From Maricaulis maris (GTDB taxonomy: Bacteria; Pseudomonadota; Alphaproteobacteria; Caulobacterales; Maricaulaceae), in assembly GCF_003634045.1 (NCBI RefSeq), contig NZ_RBIM01000008.1:62001-126000 (forward strand): 64,000 bases of DNA, in the 5' to 3' direction. The position numbers were made by a program, and so were the translations under genes. The notes under the pieces are model-generated. The model ran no database searches. It saw only the letters and a program-made list of their open reading frames with translations, and was not told the origin of the DNA. Of the stretch, positions 45,757 to 55,925 are shown piece after piece (within the stretch, counting starts at the first letter, position 1; the number at the start of each line of letters is the position of its first letter).

Positions 45757-46830
45757 GTGCCCCAGACGGACATCCAGCAGCGTATCGGTCTGCGCCACCC
45801 GATCATCCAGGGACCATTCGGCGGCGGCCTGTCGACGGTTGAACTGGCAGCCGCGGTCACCGATGCCGGCGGCCTCGGTTCCTTTGGTGCCCATTATCTG
45901 GAACCCGACGGGATTGAGGCCCTGGCGGCCCGCTTGCGCGCCGCGACCGCCGGTCCTGTCGCCCTCAATCTGTGGATCTCGGATCATGATCCGGGTGGTG
46001 ATCCGTTTTCGAGCGAGGCCTTCGACGCGGTCTGGCAGGTCTACCAGCCTTTCTTCGCCGAATACGGTCTTGAACGGCCGGAGCCACAGCCGCGTTATCA
46101 TCCAAGATTCACCGAGCAGATCGATGCCGTGCTGGAAGCCCGGCCGCGTGTCTTCTCCTTCGTGTTCGGCATTCCCGATCGCGCCGTCCTGGAAGCGTGC
46201 CGGCAGCGCGATATTGTCACGCTGGGTGCCGCGACGACGCTGGCGGAAGCCGAAGCGCTTGATGCGGCCGGCGTCGACCTGATCCTGGCGACGGGTTTTG
46301 AGGCCGGCGGTCACCGCCCCGCTTTCCTTGAGCCGGCCGAGAAAAATCTGATCGGCACACTGCCCCTGACCCGCCAGATCGCGAGCCGGATCAAGCGTCC
46401 GGTGATCGCCGCCGGCGGCATTGCGGACCGGGTCGGGATCGAGGGGGCGATGGCGCTTGGCGCGGGCGCCGCCCAGCTCGGGACGGCTTTTCTTGCCTGT
46501 GCCGAGTCCGGCACCAATGATGCCCACCGCGATGTCCTCTTCACCGACCGGGCGCGCCACACCGTGCTCACCCGCGCCTATACCGGCCGGTTGGCGCGCG
46601 GCATTCCCAACCGGGTCATCGCCGAGATGGACAAGCGGGCCGGCCAGCTGCCGCCCTTTCCTGTCCAGGCCTGGTTCCTCGGCCATCTCAAACGCGCTGC
46701 CATTGCTGCCGGCGATGAGGACTTCGCCTCGCTCTATGCCGGGCAGGGCGCGCCGCTTCTCAAGCATCGCCGGGTCTCCGACCTGATGGCCGATCTCACC
46801 ACACCGGCAGTGGCCCCTGTCGCTGCCTGA
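45757..46830 (+). CDS. Nitronate monooxygenase-like flavoprotein
   Basis: 357-residue TIM-barrel FMN protein of the NMO/2-nitropropane dioxygenase family: HPIIQGPFGGGLS at the N-terminus, FGIPD, ATGFEAGGHRP with the catalytic-type His, and the phosphate-binding AAGGIADRVGIEGAMALGA with QLGTAFL. Such enzymes detoxify nitronates or reduce quinones/enoyl substrates. GTG start with AGGAGG eight bases upstream. Control by the adjacent HxlR protein is likely; the GST downstream may act in the same detoxification. Confidence 0.9.
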   Translation: MPQTDIQQRIGLRHPIIQGPFGGGLSTVELAAAVTDAGGLGSFGAHYLEPDGIEALAARLRAATAGPVALNLWISDHDPGGDPFSSEAFDAVWQVYQPFFAEYGLERPEPQPRYHPRFTEQIDAVLEARPRVFSFVFGIPDRAVLEACRQRDIVTLGAATTLAEAEALDAAGVDLILATGFEAGGHRPAFLEPAEKNLIGTLPLTRQIASRIKRPVIAAGGIADRVGIEGAMALGAGAAQLGTAFLACAESGTNDAHRDVLFTDRARHTVLTRAYTGRLARGIPNRVIAEMDKRAGQLPPFPVQAWFLGHLKRAAIAAGDEDFASLYAGQGAPLLKHRRVSDLMADLTTPAVAPVAA

Positions 46831-46865
46831 CCTTCCCCTTCATCACCAGCAAAAGGACATGTCTG

Positions 46866-47486
46866 ATGAAACTCTATTTCTCCCCCGGCGCCTGCTCGCT
46901 CTCCCCCCATATCGCGCTGCGCGAGGCCGGTGTGCCGGTTGAACTCGAGCGGGTCGATCTGGCCAGCGGCAAGATCGTCGCCAGCGGTGCTCGCTTCCGG
47001 GACGTCAATCCGAAAGGCTATGTGCCGGCGCTGGATATCGGTGAAGCCCTGCCGCTGACCGAAGGCGCGGCGATCGTCCAGCACATCGCCGACAGCCATC
47101 CCGAAGCCGGCCTGGCGCCGGCCGCCGGCACACCGGCGCGGGCCCGCGTCAATGAATGGCTGACTTTCCTGTCATCGGAATTGCACAAGAGCTTCGGCCC
47201 GCTGTTTTCACCGGACACCAGCGATGAGGCCAAGCAGGCTGCGATCACCAAGGTGAAGTCGCGCCTCGACATGATCGAGGCGACCCTAGCCGATGGCCGC
47301 GACTATCTGACGGGCGCCGACTTCTCGATTGCCGACGCCTATCTCTTCACCCTGGCCAATTGGACCGGTCCGACCAAGATCGGCCTTGCGGACCAGCCAA
47401 GGCTGGCAGCCTACCAGGCGCGCGTGGCCGCCCGTCCGGCAGTTCAGGCAGCCTTGAAGGCTGAAGGCCTGCTTGAAGCCGCCTGA
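46866..47486 (+). CDS. gstA: Glutathione S-transferase
   Basis: 206 residues, beta-class-like: MKLYFSPGACSLSPHIALREAG with the Cys10 catalytic residue, NPKGYVPAL, EGAAIVQHIAD for glutathione binding, and a helical domain with YLTGADFSIADAYLF. Known beta-class enzymes conjugate or reduce electrophiles. It follows the monooxygenase by 36 bp and is probably in the same transcript. Confidence 0.93.
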   Translation: MKLYFSPGACSLSPHIALREAGVPVELERVDLASGKIVASGARFRDVNPKGYVPALDIGEALPLTEGAAIVQHIADSHPEAGLAPAAGTPARARVNEWLTFLSSELHKSFGPLFSPDTSDEAKQAAITKVKSRLDMIEATLADGRDYLTGADFSIADAYLFTLANWTGPTKIGLADQPRLAAYQARVAARPAVQAALKAEGLLEAA

Positions 47487-47504
47487 TCACGGGGCTTCGG
47501 CAAA

Positions 47505-47547
47505 AAAGAGAGGGCCGCAGCGTGGATCACGGTGCGGCCCCTTTTCT
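47505..47547. terminator. Terminator between GST and DUF4168 genes
   Basis: The stem GGGCCGCA/TGCGGCCC has A residues before and CTTTTCTT after, serving the converging genes on both sides. Confidence 0.85.
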
Positions 47548-47562
47548 TGTCGCGTTGGAACG

Positions 47563-47949
47563 CTATTGCTGCGTGTCCATTGCTTCGGCGGTCATGCGGA
47601 TGCGGTTGGCAATGTCCTCATCGCTCTGCGCCGCGTTGGCGATCGAATTATACTGGACGACCGTCAGGCCGGCATCCGTGACAATCTCGGCCATCTGGGC
47701 CTGGGCCTGCGTCTGGAGCTGCTGGCGTGTGTCCTCGGTCTCGGCCGCCTCGATCTGCGGGCCGAGATCCTCAACGACGGCATTTATGCCGGTCGCGGCG
47801 TGAATGAAGGCGGTCACGTGTTGATCGGTCAGTTCGAACTGTTCCGGGGCTTGGGCGTCGGTCATGTCTGGCTCCTGGCTTAGTGAGGGAGATGCCATCG
47901 CGACGGCCAACACGGCAGACGCGAAGGTTGTGATGACAATATTTTGCAT
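47563..47949 (-). CDS. Exported DUF4168-domain protein
   Basis: 128 residues. Signal peptide (IVITTFASAVLAVAMASPSLSQ), then one DUF4168 domain: FELTDQHVTAFIHAATGI, a long Gln/Ala helix, and DAGLTVVQYNSIANAAQSDE. The family is periplasmic and of unknown function. ATG 47949 is preferred over 47958 because AAGGG lies nine bases before it and touches the outer ATG. Confidence 0.85.
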   Translation of the reverse strand: MQNIVITTFASAVLAVAMASPSLSQEPDMTDAQAPEQFELTDQHVTAFIHAATGINAVVEDLGPQIEAAETEDTRQQLQTQAQAQMAEIVTDAGLTVVQYNSIANAAQSDEDIANRIRMTAEAMDTQQ

Positions 47950-48142
47950 GTTGCACATCCCTTTCTTCGATCAGAATTTTCGGATTTCTCAGTATCGCGG
48001 CAATAAAGCGCATGAGATGAAGGCGTAACAGACTGAGTGATGGAATCCAGACCTCGCGCTGAATTCGTTATAAAGTCTTCACATTCCGCGTATGATGGTC
48101 GTGGTGACTGACTGATATCATTCCTACTATTTCGAATTCGCA

Positions 48143-48175
48143 CAAAAAAGCCCCGAAGCATCGCTTCGGGGCTCG
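48143..48175 (-). terminator. Intrinsic terminator of folE
   Basis: On the minus strand the stem AGCCCCGAAGC/GCTTCGGGGCT is followed by TTTTT, about 25 nt after folE. Confidence 0.9.
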
Positions 48176-48198
48176 TTCGGTGTCGTCTTCAAAGATGT

Positions 48199-48822
48199 CT
48201 AGGCGCGCTCAAGCAGGCGCATGAAACGGTCCTTGAGATCGCGGTCATTGCGGAATTCGCCGGTGAAGGTGGTGGTGATGGTCGAGACATTGGGATGGTG
48301 CACGCCGCGTGTGGTCATGCACTGGTGCTTGGCATCGACCAGCACGGCAACGCCGCGCGGTTCCATCGCCTCGGTCAGGGCGTCGGCGATCTGGGCGGTC
48401 ATCGTCTCCTGCGTCTGCATGCGCTTGGAGAAGATCTCGACGACGCGGGCAATCTTGGAGATGCCGACCACGGCCTTTGACGGCAGGTAGGCGACATGGG
48501 CCACGCCCATGATCGGGGCGAGATGGTGTTCGCAATGGCTCTCGACATCGATATTGGTCAGCATGACCATGTCGTCATAGCCCTGCACGTCCTCGAAAGT
48601 CTTGCCGAGCGCCTTGAGCGGATCGGCGCCATAGCCCGAGAACCATTCCTCATAGGCTTTGACCACGCGCTTGGGCGTGTCGAGCAGGCCTTCACGGTCC
48701 GGATCATCGCCGGCCCAGGAGATCAGGGTGCGAACAGCGGCTTCCGCCTCTTCGCGGCTCGGCTTGGATTTGATAGCGGCTGCCAACCGGGCAGCGTCAG
48801 GGGTCACGGCGTCCATCCTCAT
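48199..48822 (-). CDS. folE: GTP cyclohydrolase I
   Basis: First step of folate (and queuosine) precursor synthesis, GTP to dihydroneopterin triphosphate. 207 residues with zinc-binding [10 protein letters not shown] and Cys in HQCMTTRGV, plus the [18 protein letters not shown] and [12 protein letters not shown] motifs. Standard length. ATG 48822 has AAAGG upstream. Stands alone between its terminator and a divergent cysS. Confidence 0.97.
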   Translation of the reverse strand: MRMDAVTPDAARLAAAIKSKPSREEAEAAVRTLISWAGDDPDREGLLDTPKRVVKAYEEWFSGYGADPLKALGKTFEDVQGYDDMVMLTNIDVESHCEHHLAPIMGVAHVAYLPSKAVVGISKIARVVEIFSKRMQTQETMTAQIADALTEAMEPRGVAVLVDAKHQCMTTRGVHHPNVSTITTTFTGEFRNDRDLKDRFMRLLERA

Positions 48823-49049
48823 GGATCCTTTCGTTCTCGGGTCGGTTCGGCGTATACGTCCAAACCGTAGTGCCGGTTTCCGGATCGAGGATGCAGACGA
48901 CAGCGATTGGACTGTCGTACCTGTTATCCTCTGCTTTCGCGCTTGCGCACTTGCGGGTATTTAGGCGGTCCGCGCGTGATTTCCAATGATTGGGTCGCAT
49001 ACGGCGCGGAATATTTCAGTATCACACCAGACCAAAGACGGGTTTCCCC

Positions 49050-50435
49050 ATGACTTCGCTCACCCTTTTCGACACGATGGCGCGCCGCAAGCGCGACTTC
49101 GAACCGACCGATCCAGGCCGGGTGACGATGTATGTCTGCGGACCGACCGTCTATTCCTACGCCCATATCGGCAATGCCCGTCCGGCGGTCGTCTTCGACA
49201 CGCTGTTCCGCGTCCTGCGTCGTCTCTACGGCGCCGACCAGGTGATCTATGCCCGCAATATCACCGATGTGGATGACAAGATCATCGAAACGGCGCGCGA
49301 AAGCGGCAAGCCGATCGAGGACATCACCACCCATTATGCCGACATCTACCGGGCCGATATGGGCGCGCTGGGCGTCACCCTGCCGACCATCGAACCGCAT
49401 GCCACCGATCACATCCCCGAGATGATCGGCATGGTGCAGAACCTGGTCTATGGCGGTCATGCCTATGAGGCGGATGGCCATGTCCTGTTCGATGTCGCTT
49501 CGTATGAAAAATACGGCCGTCTCTCCAATCGCGATCTCGACGACATGATCGCCGGGGCGCGGGTCGAAGTGGCCAGCTACAAGCGCAATCCGGCTGATTT
49601 CGTGTTGTGGAAGCCGGCCAAGGATGACGAGCCGGGTTGGGAGAGCCCGTGGGGTCGCGGTCGTCCGGGCTGGCACCTGGAATGCTCGGCCATGAGCGAG
49701 AAACATCTCGGCAAGACGATCGACATTCATGGCGGCGGCACCGATCTGGTCTTCCCGCACCATGAGAACGAGATCGCCCAGTCGGTCTGCGCCCACAAGG
49801 GCGCGCCGATGGCCAATTACTGGCTGCACAATGGTTTTCTGACCATGGGCACAGACAAGATGTCGAAATCTCTGGGCAATGTTCAGCTCGTGCACGAGTT
49901 GATCAAGGATCATCCCGGTGAAGTGCTGCGCTATGCCCTGCTGACCGCGCATTACCGGGCGCCGCTGACCTGGACGGCAGACCTGCTGGCCAAGACGCGG
50001 CGGTCGCTGGACCGCGTCTATGGCGTGCTGCGCCGTCTCGGCGATGTCGAGGCGACACCGGGCGATGTGCCGGCGGCCTTCCTGGAGGCGCTGCATGACG
50101 ATCTCAACACGCCCAAGGCCCTGTCCGAGCTGTTCCAGCTCGCCGGCAATGCCAACAAGGCGGTCAGCGATGTTGAAAAGGCGCGGGCCAAGGGCGAGCT
50201 GCTGGCGGCGGCCAGCCTGTTGGGCCTGGGCCAGTCGGATCCGGATGCCTGGTTCGGCCTGACCGATCTCGATCCGGCCGAACGGGCGAAGATCGACGAC
50301 CTCATCATCCGTCGCCAGACGGCACGGGAAGGCAAGGATTGGGCGACGGCGGATGCGGTCCGTGACGAGCTCAACGCGCTCAAGGTCCAGGTCGATGACG
50401 GGCCGGAAGGCTCGACCTGGCGCAAGCTGGACTAG
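49050..50435 (+). CDS. cysS: Cysteinyl-tRNA synthetase
   Basis: 461-residue class I synthetase. VCGPTVYSYAHIGNARP holds the HIGH-type motif and the first zinc Cys; further zinc ligands are in the HLECSAMS and HHENEIAQS segments; KMSKSLGN is the KMSKS loop. ATG 49050 begins the conserved LTLFDTMARRK; the longer reading to 48990 is not supported. Confidence 0.96.
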   Translation: MTSLTLFDTMARRKRDFEPTDPGRVTMYVCGPTVYSYAHIGNARPAVVFDTLFRVLRRLYGADQVIYARNITDVDDKIIETARESGKPIEDITTHYADIYRADMGALGVTLPTIEPHATDHIPEMIGMVQNLVYGGHAYEADGHVLFDVASYEKYGRLSNRDLDDMIAGARVEVASYKRNPADFVLWKPAKDDEPGWESPWGRGRPGWHLECSAMSEKHLGKTIDIHGGGTDLVFPHHENEIAQSVCAHKGAPMANYWLHNGFLTMGTDKMSKSLGNVQLVHELIKDHPGEVLRYALLTAHYRAPLTWTADLLAKTRRSLDRVYGVLRRLGDVEATPGDVPAAFLEALHDDLNTPKALSELFQLAGNANKAVSDVEKARAKGELLAAASLLGLGQSDPDAWFGLTDLDPAERAKIDDLIIRRQTAREGKDWATADAVRDELNALKVQVDDGPEGSTWRKLD

Positions 50436-50439
50436 GACG

Positions 50440-50709
50440 ATGGCACTTAAAGGCTTCAATGTGCTCCTGCAGGTCGAGGATGCCGTGGGTGATTGCTTCG
50501 TCACCTACGGCGTCGTCGCTGCGGATGCGGACGCGGCCGGCCGTCTGGCCGAAGGCGCCGCCCAGGCGGAAGGCTTCTGGTCGATCGAGATCGATGATGT
50601 CTGGGAACCGGACCCGGACGAGGGCGACGAGCCTTTCGGTGACATCCCGGAAGTGCTCGGCCGCACCGAGCCGACCTATCTCGATGAGGATGATTACGAG
50701 GAGGATTGA
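50440..50709 (+). CDS. Small acidic hypothetical protein
   Basis: 89 residues, very acidic, with a C-terminal Asp/Glu tail (LDEDDYEED). It starts MALKGFNVLLQVEDAVGDCF; ATG 50440 lies four bases after the cysS stop with AGGA upstream, so it is co-transcribed with cysS. No known domain; the strand pattern could be a small alpha/beta fold. Confidence 0.75.
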   Translation: MALKGFNVLLQVEDAVGDCFVTYGVVAADADAAGRLAEGAAQAEGFWSIEIDDVWEPDPDEGDEPFGDIPEVLGRTEPTYLDEDDYEED

Positions 50710-50766
50710 GGCGCAGGATCGCACCCACTGGCGCGCCGCCGCGTTTCTCCCTAAATTATCCCTGAC

Positions 50767-51231
50767 ATGAGCGATGAACTCTACTCCAATGCCGTCTTGC
50801 GGCTGGCCGCGGATATTCCGCGCATCGGGCGTCTCGCCCGGCCGCACGCGTCTGCGCGCAAGGTGTCGCGCCTGTGCGGCTCGGAGATCGAGGTCGATAT
50901 CGCCATGGCCGGCAACCGGGTCGGGGATCTGGCCCTGCGGGTGAAAGCCTGTGCGCTCGGGCAGGCTTCGGCGGCCATTCTCGGCCGCCATGTGATCGGC
51001 GCCTCGCACAAGGATCTCGTGATGGCCCGTGACCAGCTTCGGGCGATGCTGAAAGAGGGCAAGCCAGCGCCTCGTGGCCGCTTTGCCGAGCTGGCCCTGC
51101 TGGAAAGCGCGCGCGCCTATCCGGCCCGCCACCAGTCGGTGATGCTGGCGTTTGAAGCGGTTGTTGATGCCGCCGCGACCGCGACCCGCGGCCGCGCTGC
51201 CACGCCACAAACCACTCCGCTGACTGGCTAG
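50767..51231 (+). CDS. NifU/IscU-like iron-sulphur scaffold homolog
   Basis: 154 residues resembling the IscU N-terminal fold. Conserved Cys are at SRLCGSEIEV and VKACALGQASAAIL, with the later GASHKDLVMARDQLRAML helix; a third family Cys near the C-terminus is replaced (ALLESARAYPARHQS), so cluster assembly may be altered. Alphaproteobacteria often keep this variant before yidD. Probable function: cluster scaffold or carrier, not proven. Confidence 0.78.
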   Translation: MSDELYSNAVLRLAADIPRIGRLARPHASARKVSRLCGSEIEVDIAMAGNRVGDLALRVKACALGQASAAILGRHVIGASHKDLVMARDQLRAMLKEGKPAPRGRFAELALLESARAYPARHQSVMLAFEAVVDAAATATRGRAATPQTTPLTG

Positions 51232-51379
51232 GGCCGTCCGCACCTGCCGCGCCGGCAGGGGGCGGTGGACGGTCCGCAAGCAAACAGACCTCACCCCGTA
51301 ACTTTACTGCGGTCCGCGAAGCGCGCTTCATGTCCATGGTGGACAGCGCGCACCGCGACGTTAAAAGGCTTGATTCCAT

Positions 51380-51748
51380 ATGCGTTCACGCGAACGGAGA
51401 TGGGGGCTCAACGGCCCGGTTGCCGGCATCATGCTGATCGGGCTTCGTGCCTATCAGCTCAGCCTGTCTCCGGTCTTCTATGCCCTCGGCATCCGCTGCC
51501 GGCATGAACCGACCTGCTCGCATTATTCCATGGACGCGATCCGCGCCCAGGGACCCTGGCGCGGTGGTTGGTTGACGCTGGGGCGGCTGGGCCGATGCCG
51601 GCCCGGCGGCACTTTCGGTGTCGATCCGGCCCCGCGCGAACGCAACGAAGCGCCCTGGTGGGCGGTCTGGCGATTCAGATCGAAACCGGGTCGTGTGATG
51701 GATGACAGGCTTCCGCCGGCGGACCGCGCCGACGACAAGGACATGTGA
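51380..51748 (+). CDS. yidD: Membrane protein insertion efficiency factor YidD
   Basis: 122 residues. The family core is clear: [23 protein letters not shown], then [31 protein letters not shown], including the conserved Cys residues. YidD helps membrane-protein insertion near YidC. An Arg-rich C-terminal extension of about 40 residues is present. It ends directly before thrS (GTG/ATG within 10 bp). Confidence 0.9.
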   Translation: MRSRERRWGLNGPVAGIMLIGLRAYQLSLSPVFYALGIRCRHEPTCSHYSMDAIRAQGPWRGGWLTLGRLGRCRPGGTFGVDPAPRERNEAPWWAVWRFRSKPGRVMDDRLPPADRADDKDM

Positions 51749-51750
51749 CA

Positions 51751-53685
51751 ATGATCAATGTGACGCTTCCCGACGGATCCAAACGCGAATTGCCGGATGG
51801 CGCCTCCCCGCTGGACCTCGCCGAGGATATTTCCAAATCCCTCGCCAAGGCGGCCATCATCGCCCAGGTCGACGGTCAGGACTGGGACCTGAAACGCCCG
51901 CTCGAGGGCGATGCCCAAGTGGCCATCATCACCCGCAAGGATGACAGGGCGCTCGAGGTGATCCGCCACGACACCGCCCACATTCTCGCGCAAGCGGTGC
52001 AGGATCTTTTCCCCGGCACGCAAGTCACGATCGGCCCGGCCATCGAGGATGGCTTCTATTACGACTTTGCCCGCAGCGAACCCTTCACGCCGGAAGATTT
52101 CGAGGCGATCGAAAAGCGCATGGGCGAGATCGTCGATGCCGACCTGCCGTTCGAGCGTGAAGTCTGGGACCGCAATGACGCCATCGCGAAATTCGAATCC
52201 ATGGGTGAGACCTACAAGGCCGAGCTGATCCGCGATCTGCCGGAAGACGAGACGATCACGATCTATCGCCAGGGCGAATGGTTTGATCTCTGCCTCGGGC
52301 CGCACCTGCCGTCGACGGGCAAGATCGGCAAGGCGTTCAAGCTGATGAAGGTGGCCGGTGCCTATTGGCGCGGCGATCATCGCAACGCCATGCTGCAGCG
52401 CATTTACGGCACGGCCTGGGCCGACGAGAAGCAGCTCAAGGCGCACCTGCATCGCCTCGAAGAGGCCGAAAAGCGCGATCACCGCCGTCTCGGCAAGCAG
52501 ATGGAACTCTTCCATTTCCAGGAAGAGGCCCAGGGCCAGGTTTTCTGGCATCCCAATGGCTGGCGCCTCTATCGCACGGTGATGAATTATATGCGTCGCC
52601 GCCTCGACGCCGCCGGCTATGTCGAGATCCGCACGCCGCAGCTGATGGACCGCAAATTCTGGGAGGCTTCCGGCCACTGGGACAAATATCGCGAGAACAT
52701 GTTCATCTCCTCGATCGACCAGGAAGAGAAAGTCCTGGCCGTGAAGCCGATGAACTGCCCGTGTCATGTTCAGGTGTTCAACCAGGGCCAGAAATCCTAT
52801 CGCGACCTGCCGCTGCGCATGGCCGAATTCGGCTCGTGTCACCGCTATGAACCGTCCGGATCGTTGCATGGTCTGATGCGGGTGCGCGGCTTCGTGCAGG
52901 ACGATGCCCACATCTTCTGCACCAGCGACCAGATCACGGCGGAAGTCAGCGATTTCTGTGAGCTTCTGAAATCCGTCTATGCCGATTTCGGCTTTGAAGA
53001 GCCGCGGATCAAATTCTCCGATCGCCCCGAACAGCGGGTTGGTTCGGACGAGGTCTGGGATCAGGCGGAAGCCTCGCTGAAGGCTGCCGCCGAGGCTTCG
53101 GGTCTCGACTATGAGTACAATCCCGGCGACGGCGCCTTTTACGGTCCCAAGCTGGACTTTGTGGTCAAGGATGCGATCGGTCGCGAATGGCAGACGGGCA
53201 CGATCCAGTGCGACTTCAACCTGCCGGAACGGCTCGATGCCAGCTTTATCGGTGATGACAGCGAGAAACATCGCCCGGTCATGCTGCACCGGGCCATTCT
53301 GGGCTCGCTGGAGCGTTTCCTGGGTGTGCTGATCGAGAGCTATGCCGGCAAGCTGCCCCTCTGGCTGGCGCCGCGTCAGGTCGTGATCGCGACGATCACC
53401 TCGGACGCAGACGCCTACGCCGAAGAGGTCAAGGCGGCGATGGTCAAGGCGGGCATGCACGCCGAAACCGATCTGCGTAATGAAAAGATCAACTACAAGG
53501 TCCGCGAACATTCGGTCGGCAAGGTGCCGGTGATCGCCGTTGTTGGCCGCAAGGAAGCCGAAGAGGGCACGCTGGCCCTGCGCTTCCTTGGAGAAGGCGG
53601 CAACAAGCAGGAAGTCCTGCCGCTGTCCGACGCCATTGCCCGTTTGAGCGAGGACGCCAAGGCGCCCGACCTCAAGCGCGCCTAG
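51751..53685 (+). CDS. thrS: Threonyl-tRNA synthetase
   Basis: 644 residues: N-terminal TGS domain ([16 protein letters not shown]), editing domain with [12 protein letters not shown] and [12 protein letters not shown], and class II catalytic core with zinc-binding Cys in [29 protein letters not shown] (motif 2), and [17 protein letters not shown] (motif 3), then an anticodon domain ([11 protein letters not shown]). ATG 51751 fits the family start; GTG 51745, with AAGG four bases upstream, is an alternative. Confidence 0.97.
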   Translation: MINVTLPDGSKRELPDGASPLDLAEDISKSLAKAAIIAQVDGQDWDLKRPLEGDAQVAIITRKDDRALEVIRHDTAHILAQAVQDLFPGTQVTIGPAIEDGFYYDFARSEPFTPEDFEAIEKRMGEIVDADLPFEREVWDRNDAIAKFESMGETYKAELIRDLPEDETITIYRQGEWFDLCLGPHLPSTGKIGKAFKLMKVAGAYWRGDHRNAMLQRIYGTAWADEKQLKAHLHRLEEAEKRDHRRLGKQMELFHFQEEAQGQVFWHPNGWRLYRTVMNYMRRRLDAAGYVEIRTPQLMDRKFWEASGHWDKYRENMFISSIDQEEKVLAVKPMNCPCHVQVFNQGQKSYRDLPLRMAEFGSCHRYEPSGSLHGLMRVRGFVQDDAHIFCTSDQITAEVSDFCELLKSVYADFGFEEPRIKFSDRPEQRVGSDEVWDQAEASLKAAAEASGLDYEYNPGDGAFYGPKLDFVVKDAIGREWQTGTIQCDFNLPERLDASFIGDDSEKHRPVMLHRAILGSLERFLGVLIESYAGKLPLWLAPRQVVIATITSDADAYAEEVKAAMVKAGMHAETDLRNEKINYKVREHSVGKVPVIAVVGRKEAEEGTLALRFLGEGGNKQEVLPLSDAIARLSEDAKAPDLKRA

Positions 53686-53700
53686 ACCGTAGGGAAGGCG

Positions 53701-54924
53701 ATGCAGCGCGGCGACACCCGGGCAGGCTGGGCAGGGCTTCTGGCTTTTGCCTTCGCCTTCCCCTTCGGCGTGGCGGGCAGTCTGATGATTGCTCCCTGGG
53801 TGTCGCTGCTCGCGGTCTTCGCCTTTCCGGTTCATGGCCGGTTCTGGCGTCCCGAGCGCCCGCCCTGGGCCTTGTTCGGCGTGGGCGTGTTCCTGGCGTG
53901 GGCGTTGGTGAGCTTTTCCTGGTCCCCGCATGATGATGCCCGCCAATTGTGGCGGACCGGTCTGGGCGTGCCGCTCTACATCCTGTTCGCGGTCCGCGTC
54001 GGACAATTGGACGGGCCTTGGCGTCGACGGGCCGAGACCGCGCTCCTGTTCGGGGTCATCGCGCTGGGGCTTTTCCTGCTGTCGGAAACCCTGTTTGACG
54101 GGGCCGCCACCCGCGGGTTCAAACTTGCCGAGGAAAATGGTGCGGTGCATGGCGAGTTCGGGGTCGAAATCCTGGTGAATCGCAGCCTCGGTCACGCCGC
54201 GGTTCCGTTGCTTCTCATGAGCATGCCGGCGGCGCTGATAACCTGGCGGGAAGGCGGGCCGGCCATCGGTGTCGGCATTCTTGTGCTCGCCGCGATTGCC
54301 GCCTTCAGCTTCGACACCGAAGTCAACACGGTCGCCTTTGTGTTCGGTCTGGTCGCGGCCGGTCTGACCGCCTTGTGGCCGCGCACCATGCTGGCCTGTT
54401 TGTTCGGCTTGCTGGCCGGGGCTGTCATTGTCCTGCCGCTTATCCTGCCCGGATTGATCGATGTGATGCCGGACAGTTGGCGGGCGGCCTTGCCGGCCTC
54501 GTTCGAATGGCGCTTGCAGATCTGGAGCTATACCGGTGACCTGATCCGCGAACAGCCCTGGTTCGGCTACGGTCTGGACGCCTCTCGCCCGCTCAATGGC
54601 GAGGCTGAAGTCTTTGCCCTCGGCAGTTTGCATAATGTCGAGGCCTTGCCGATGCACCCACACAATGCCACTCTGCATGTCTGGCTCGAGACCGGGGCGG
54701 TCGGAGCCGCGCTTTTGGCTGGCGTGCTTGTCGCTTTGGGGGGACGGATCGCCGCTGCGCCGCAGCTGTCACGGTTGCAGGCGATTGCTGTGGCTTGGAT
54801 TACTGTGGTCTATGTGTCCTTGATCGTTTTCTCCTATGGGGTCTGGCAAGAATGGCACCAAGGGACATTGGCGTTGGCAGCAACGAGCGTGTTCTTTCTC
54901 GCGGCGAGACATCGCCCGCGATAG
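53701..54924 (+). CDS. O-antigen ligase/polymerase-like membrane protein (Wzy/WaaL)
   Basis: 407 residues with about ten membrane helices. The large loop before the last helices carries WSYTGDLIREQPWFGYGLDASRP and MHPHNATLHVWLETGAVGAAL, the Wzy_C/WaaL signature with the catalytic-region His. It would join or polymerise surface oligosaccharides at the periplasmic face. The next glycosyltransferase overlaps its end in another frame. Confidence 0.88.
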   Translation: MQRGDTRAGWAGLLAFAFAFPFGVAGSLMIAPWVSLLAVFAFPVHGRFWRPERPPWALFGVGVFLAWALVSFSWSPHDDARQLWRTGLGVPLYILFAVRVGQLDGPWRRRAETALLFGVIALGLFLLSETLFDGAATRGFKLAEENGAVHGEFGVEILVNRSLGHAAVPLLLMSMPAALITWREGGPAIGVGILVLAAIAAFSFDTEVNTVAFVFGLVAAGLTALWPRTMLACLFGLLAGAVIVLPLILPGLIDVMPDSWRAALPASFEWRLQIWSYTGDLIREQPWFGYGLDASRPLNGEAEVFALGSLHNVEALPMHPHNATLHVWLETGAVGAALLAGVLVALGGRIAAAPQLSRLQAIAVAWITVVYVSLIVFSYGVWQEWHQGTLALAATSVFFLAARHRPR

Positions 54925-55925
54925 CGGAACCGCGCCTGTCCGTGGTTACGGTCTCCTGGCAGACCGGGCCGCATCTTGTGGAGGCCGTTGAGTCCATACT
55001 GGCAGCGCCTGGCGTGGACGAATTCGTGCTCGTCAATCATGGCAATCCACCCGAGCTGATCCAATCATTGCGGGCCATGGCGGCTGACCGGGACGACTTT
55101 GTTTTGGTCGAGACCGGCGCCAATTACGGGTTTGCCCGCGGCTGTAATATCGGCGCGCAGCGCGCCAGTGGCGATCTGGTCCTCTTTCTCAATCCCGACG
55201 CGGTGCTCGCCAAAGGGGTTGCCAGCCGACTCAAGGCTTCCGCCAAACAGCTCGGCGACACGGTCTGGGTGATTGGCGCGCGGATCGTCAATTCAGACGG
55301 CACAGAGCAGCGCGGCGGGCGTCGCGGTGAGTTGACACCGCGCTCGGCGATGGTGACGTTCCTTGGGCTCGATCGTTTGCTGCCATTCGTGAAAAGCCTG
55401 CACTTCGAGCATGAAGACCTGCCGACCGAACTCGCGTCCGTGCCGGTTGTGTCGGGCGCAGCGATGATGATGCCGCGTCGGGCTTTCCTGCAGATGGGTG
55501 GCTTTGACGAGCGGTATTTCCTGCACGTCGAGGATATCGACATTTGTCGCAAGGTTCGTGAATGCGGCGGGACGGTCTGGTTCGAGCCGCGCGCCTCGAT
55601 CCTGCATTATGGGGGTACGAGCAAGTCCAGCCCCTATTTCGTTGAGACCCACAAGGCGCTCGGCTTCGTCAAATATTTCTGGAAATACTATCCAGGGGCG
55701 CTGGAGCGCCTGTTTACGATGCTGATGATCGTTCCGATTTTTGCGGCGATCTGGGGGCGTGTGACCTTGATACATCTGCGTGGGCGCATTGCCACACTGC
55801 TCCGACGCCGACGCGCCGTCGCAAGGCTGCGCCGGATGGAGTCGAAGCGTGGCGGGCGCGATCGAACCGCGCTTCCGGCAGCCGAAGCGGCTAATCCGCC
55901 GGTTTCGGAAACCCGCCCGCTCTAG
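54852..55925 (+). CDS. GT2-family glycosyltransferase
   Basis: 357 residues. The rhamnosyl/GT2 fold is shown by LSVVTVSWQTGPHLVEAVES, GANYGFARGCNIGAQRASGD, LFLNPDAVL (DxD-type), GAAMMMPRRAFLQMGGFDE and YFLHVEDIDICRKVRECG. A hydrophobic segment near residue 285 may attach it to the membrane. The start is uncertain: ATG 54852 overlaps the ligase gene by 73 bases with a weak ribosome site. Acts with the ligase in surface-polysaccharide assembly. Confidence 0.85.
   Translation: MAPRDIGVGSNERVLSRGETSPAIAEPRLSVVTVSWQTGPHLVEAVESILAAPGVDEFVLVNHGNPPELIQSLRAMAADRDDFVLVETGANYGFARGCNIGAQRASGDLVLFLNPDAVLAKGVASRLKASAKQLGDTVWVIGARIVNSDGTEQRGGRRGELTPRSAMVTFLGLDRLLPFVKSLHFEHEDLPTELASVPVVSGAAMMMPRRAFLQMGGFDERYFLHVEDIDICRKVRECGGTVWFEPRASILHYGGTSKSSPYFVETHKALGFVKYFWKYYPGALERLFTMLMIVPIFAAIWGRVTLIHLRGRIATLLRRRRAVARLRRMESKRGGRDRTALPAAEAANPPVSETRPL

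Noticed and set aside
51523-54678. A 1051-codon open frame on the minus strand opposite yidD, thrS and the O-antigen ligase gene
   Set aside because: It runs antisense to three clear genes, has no ribosome site, and such shadow frames arise from GC-rich third positions. The same applies to long antisense frames opposite ahcY (2005-3657), metH (6955-9189) and ftsH (32254-34509).
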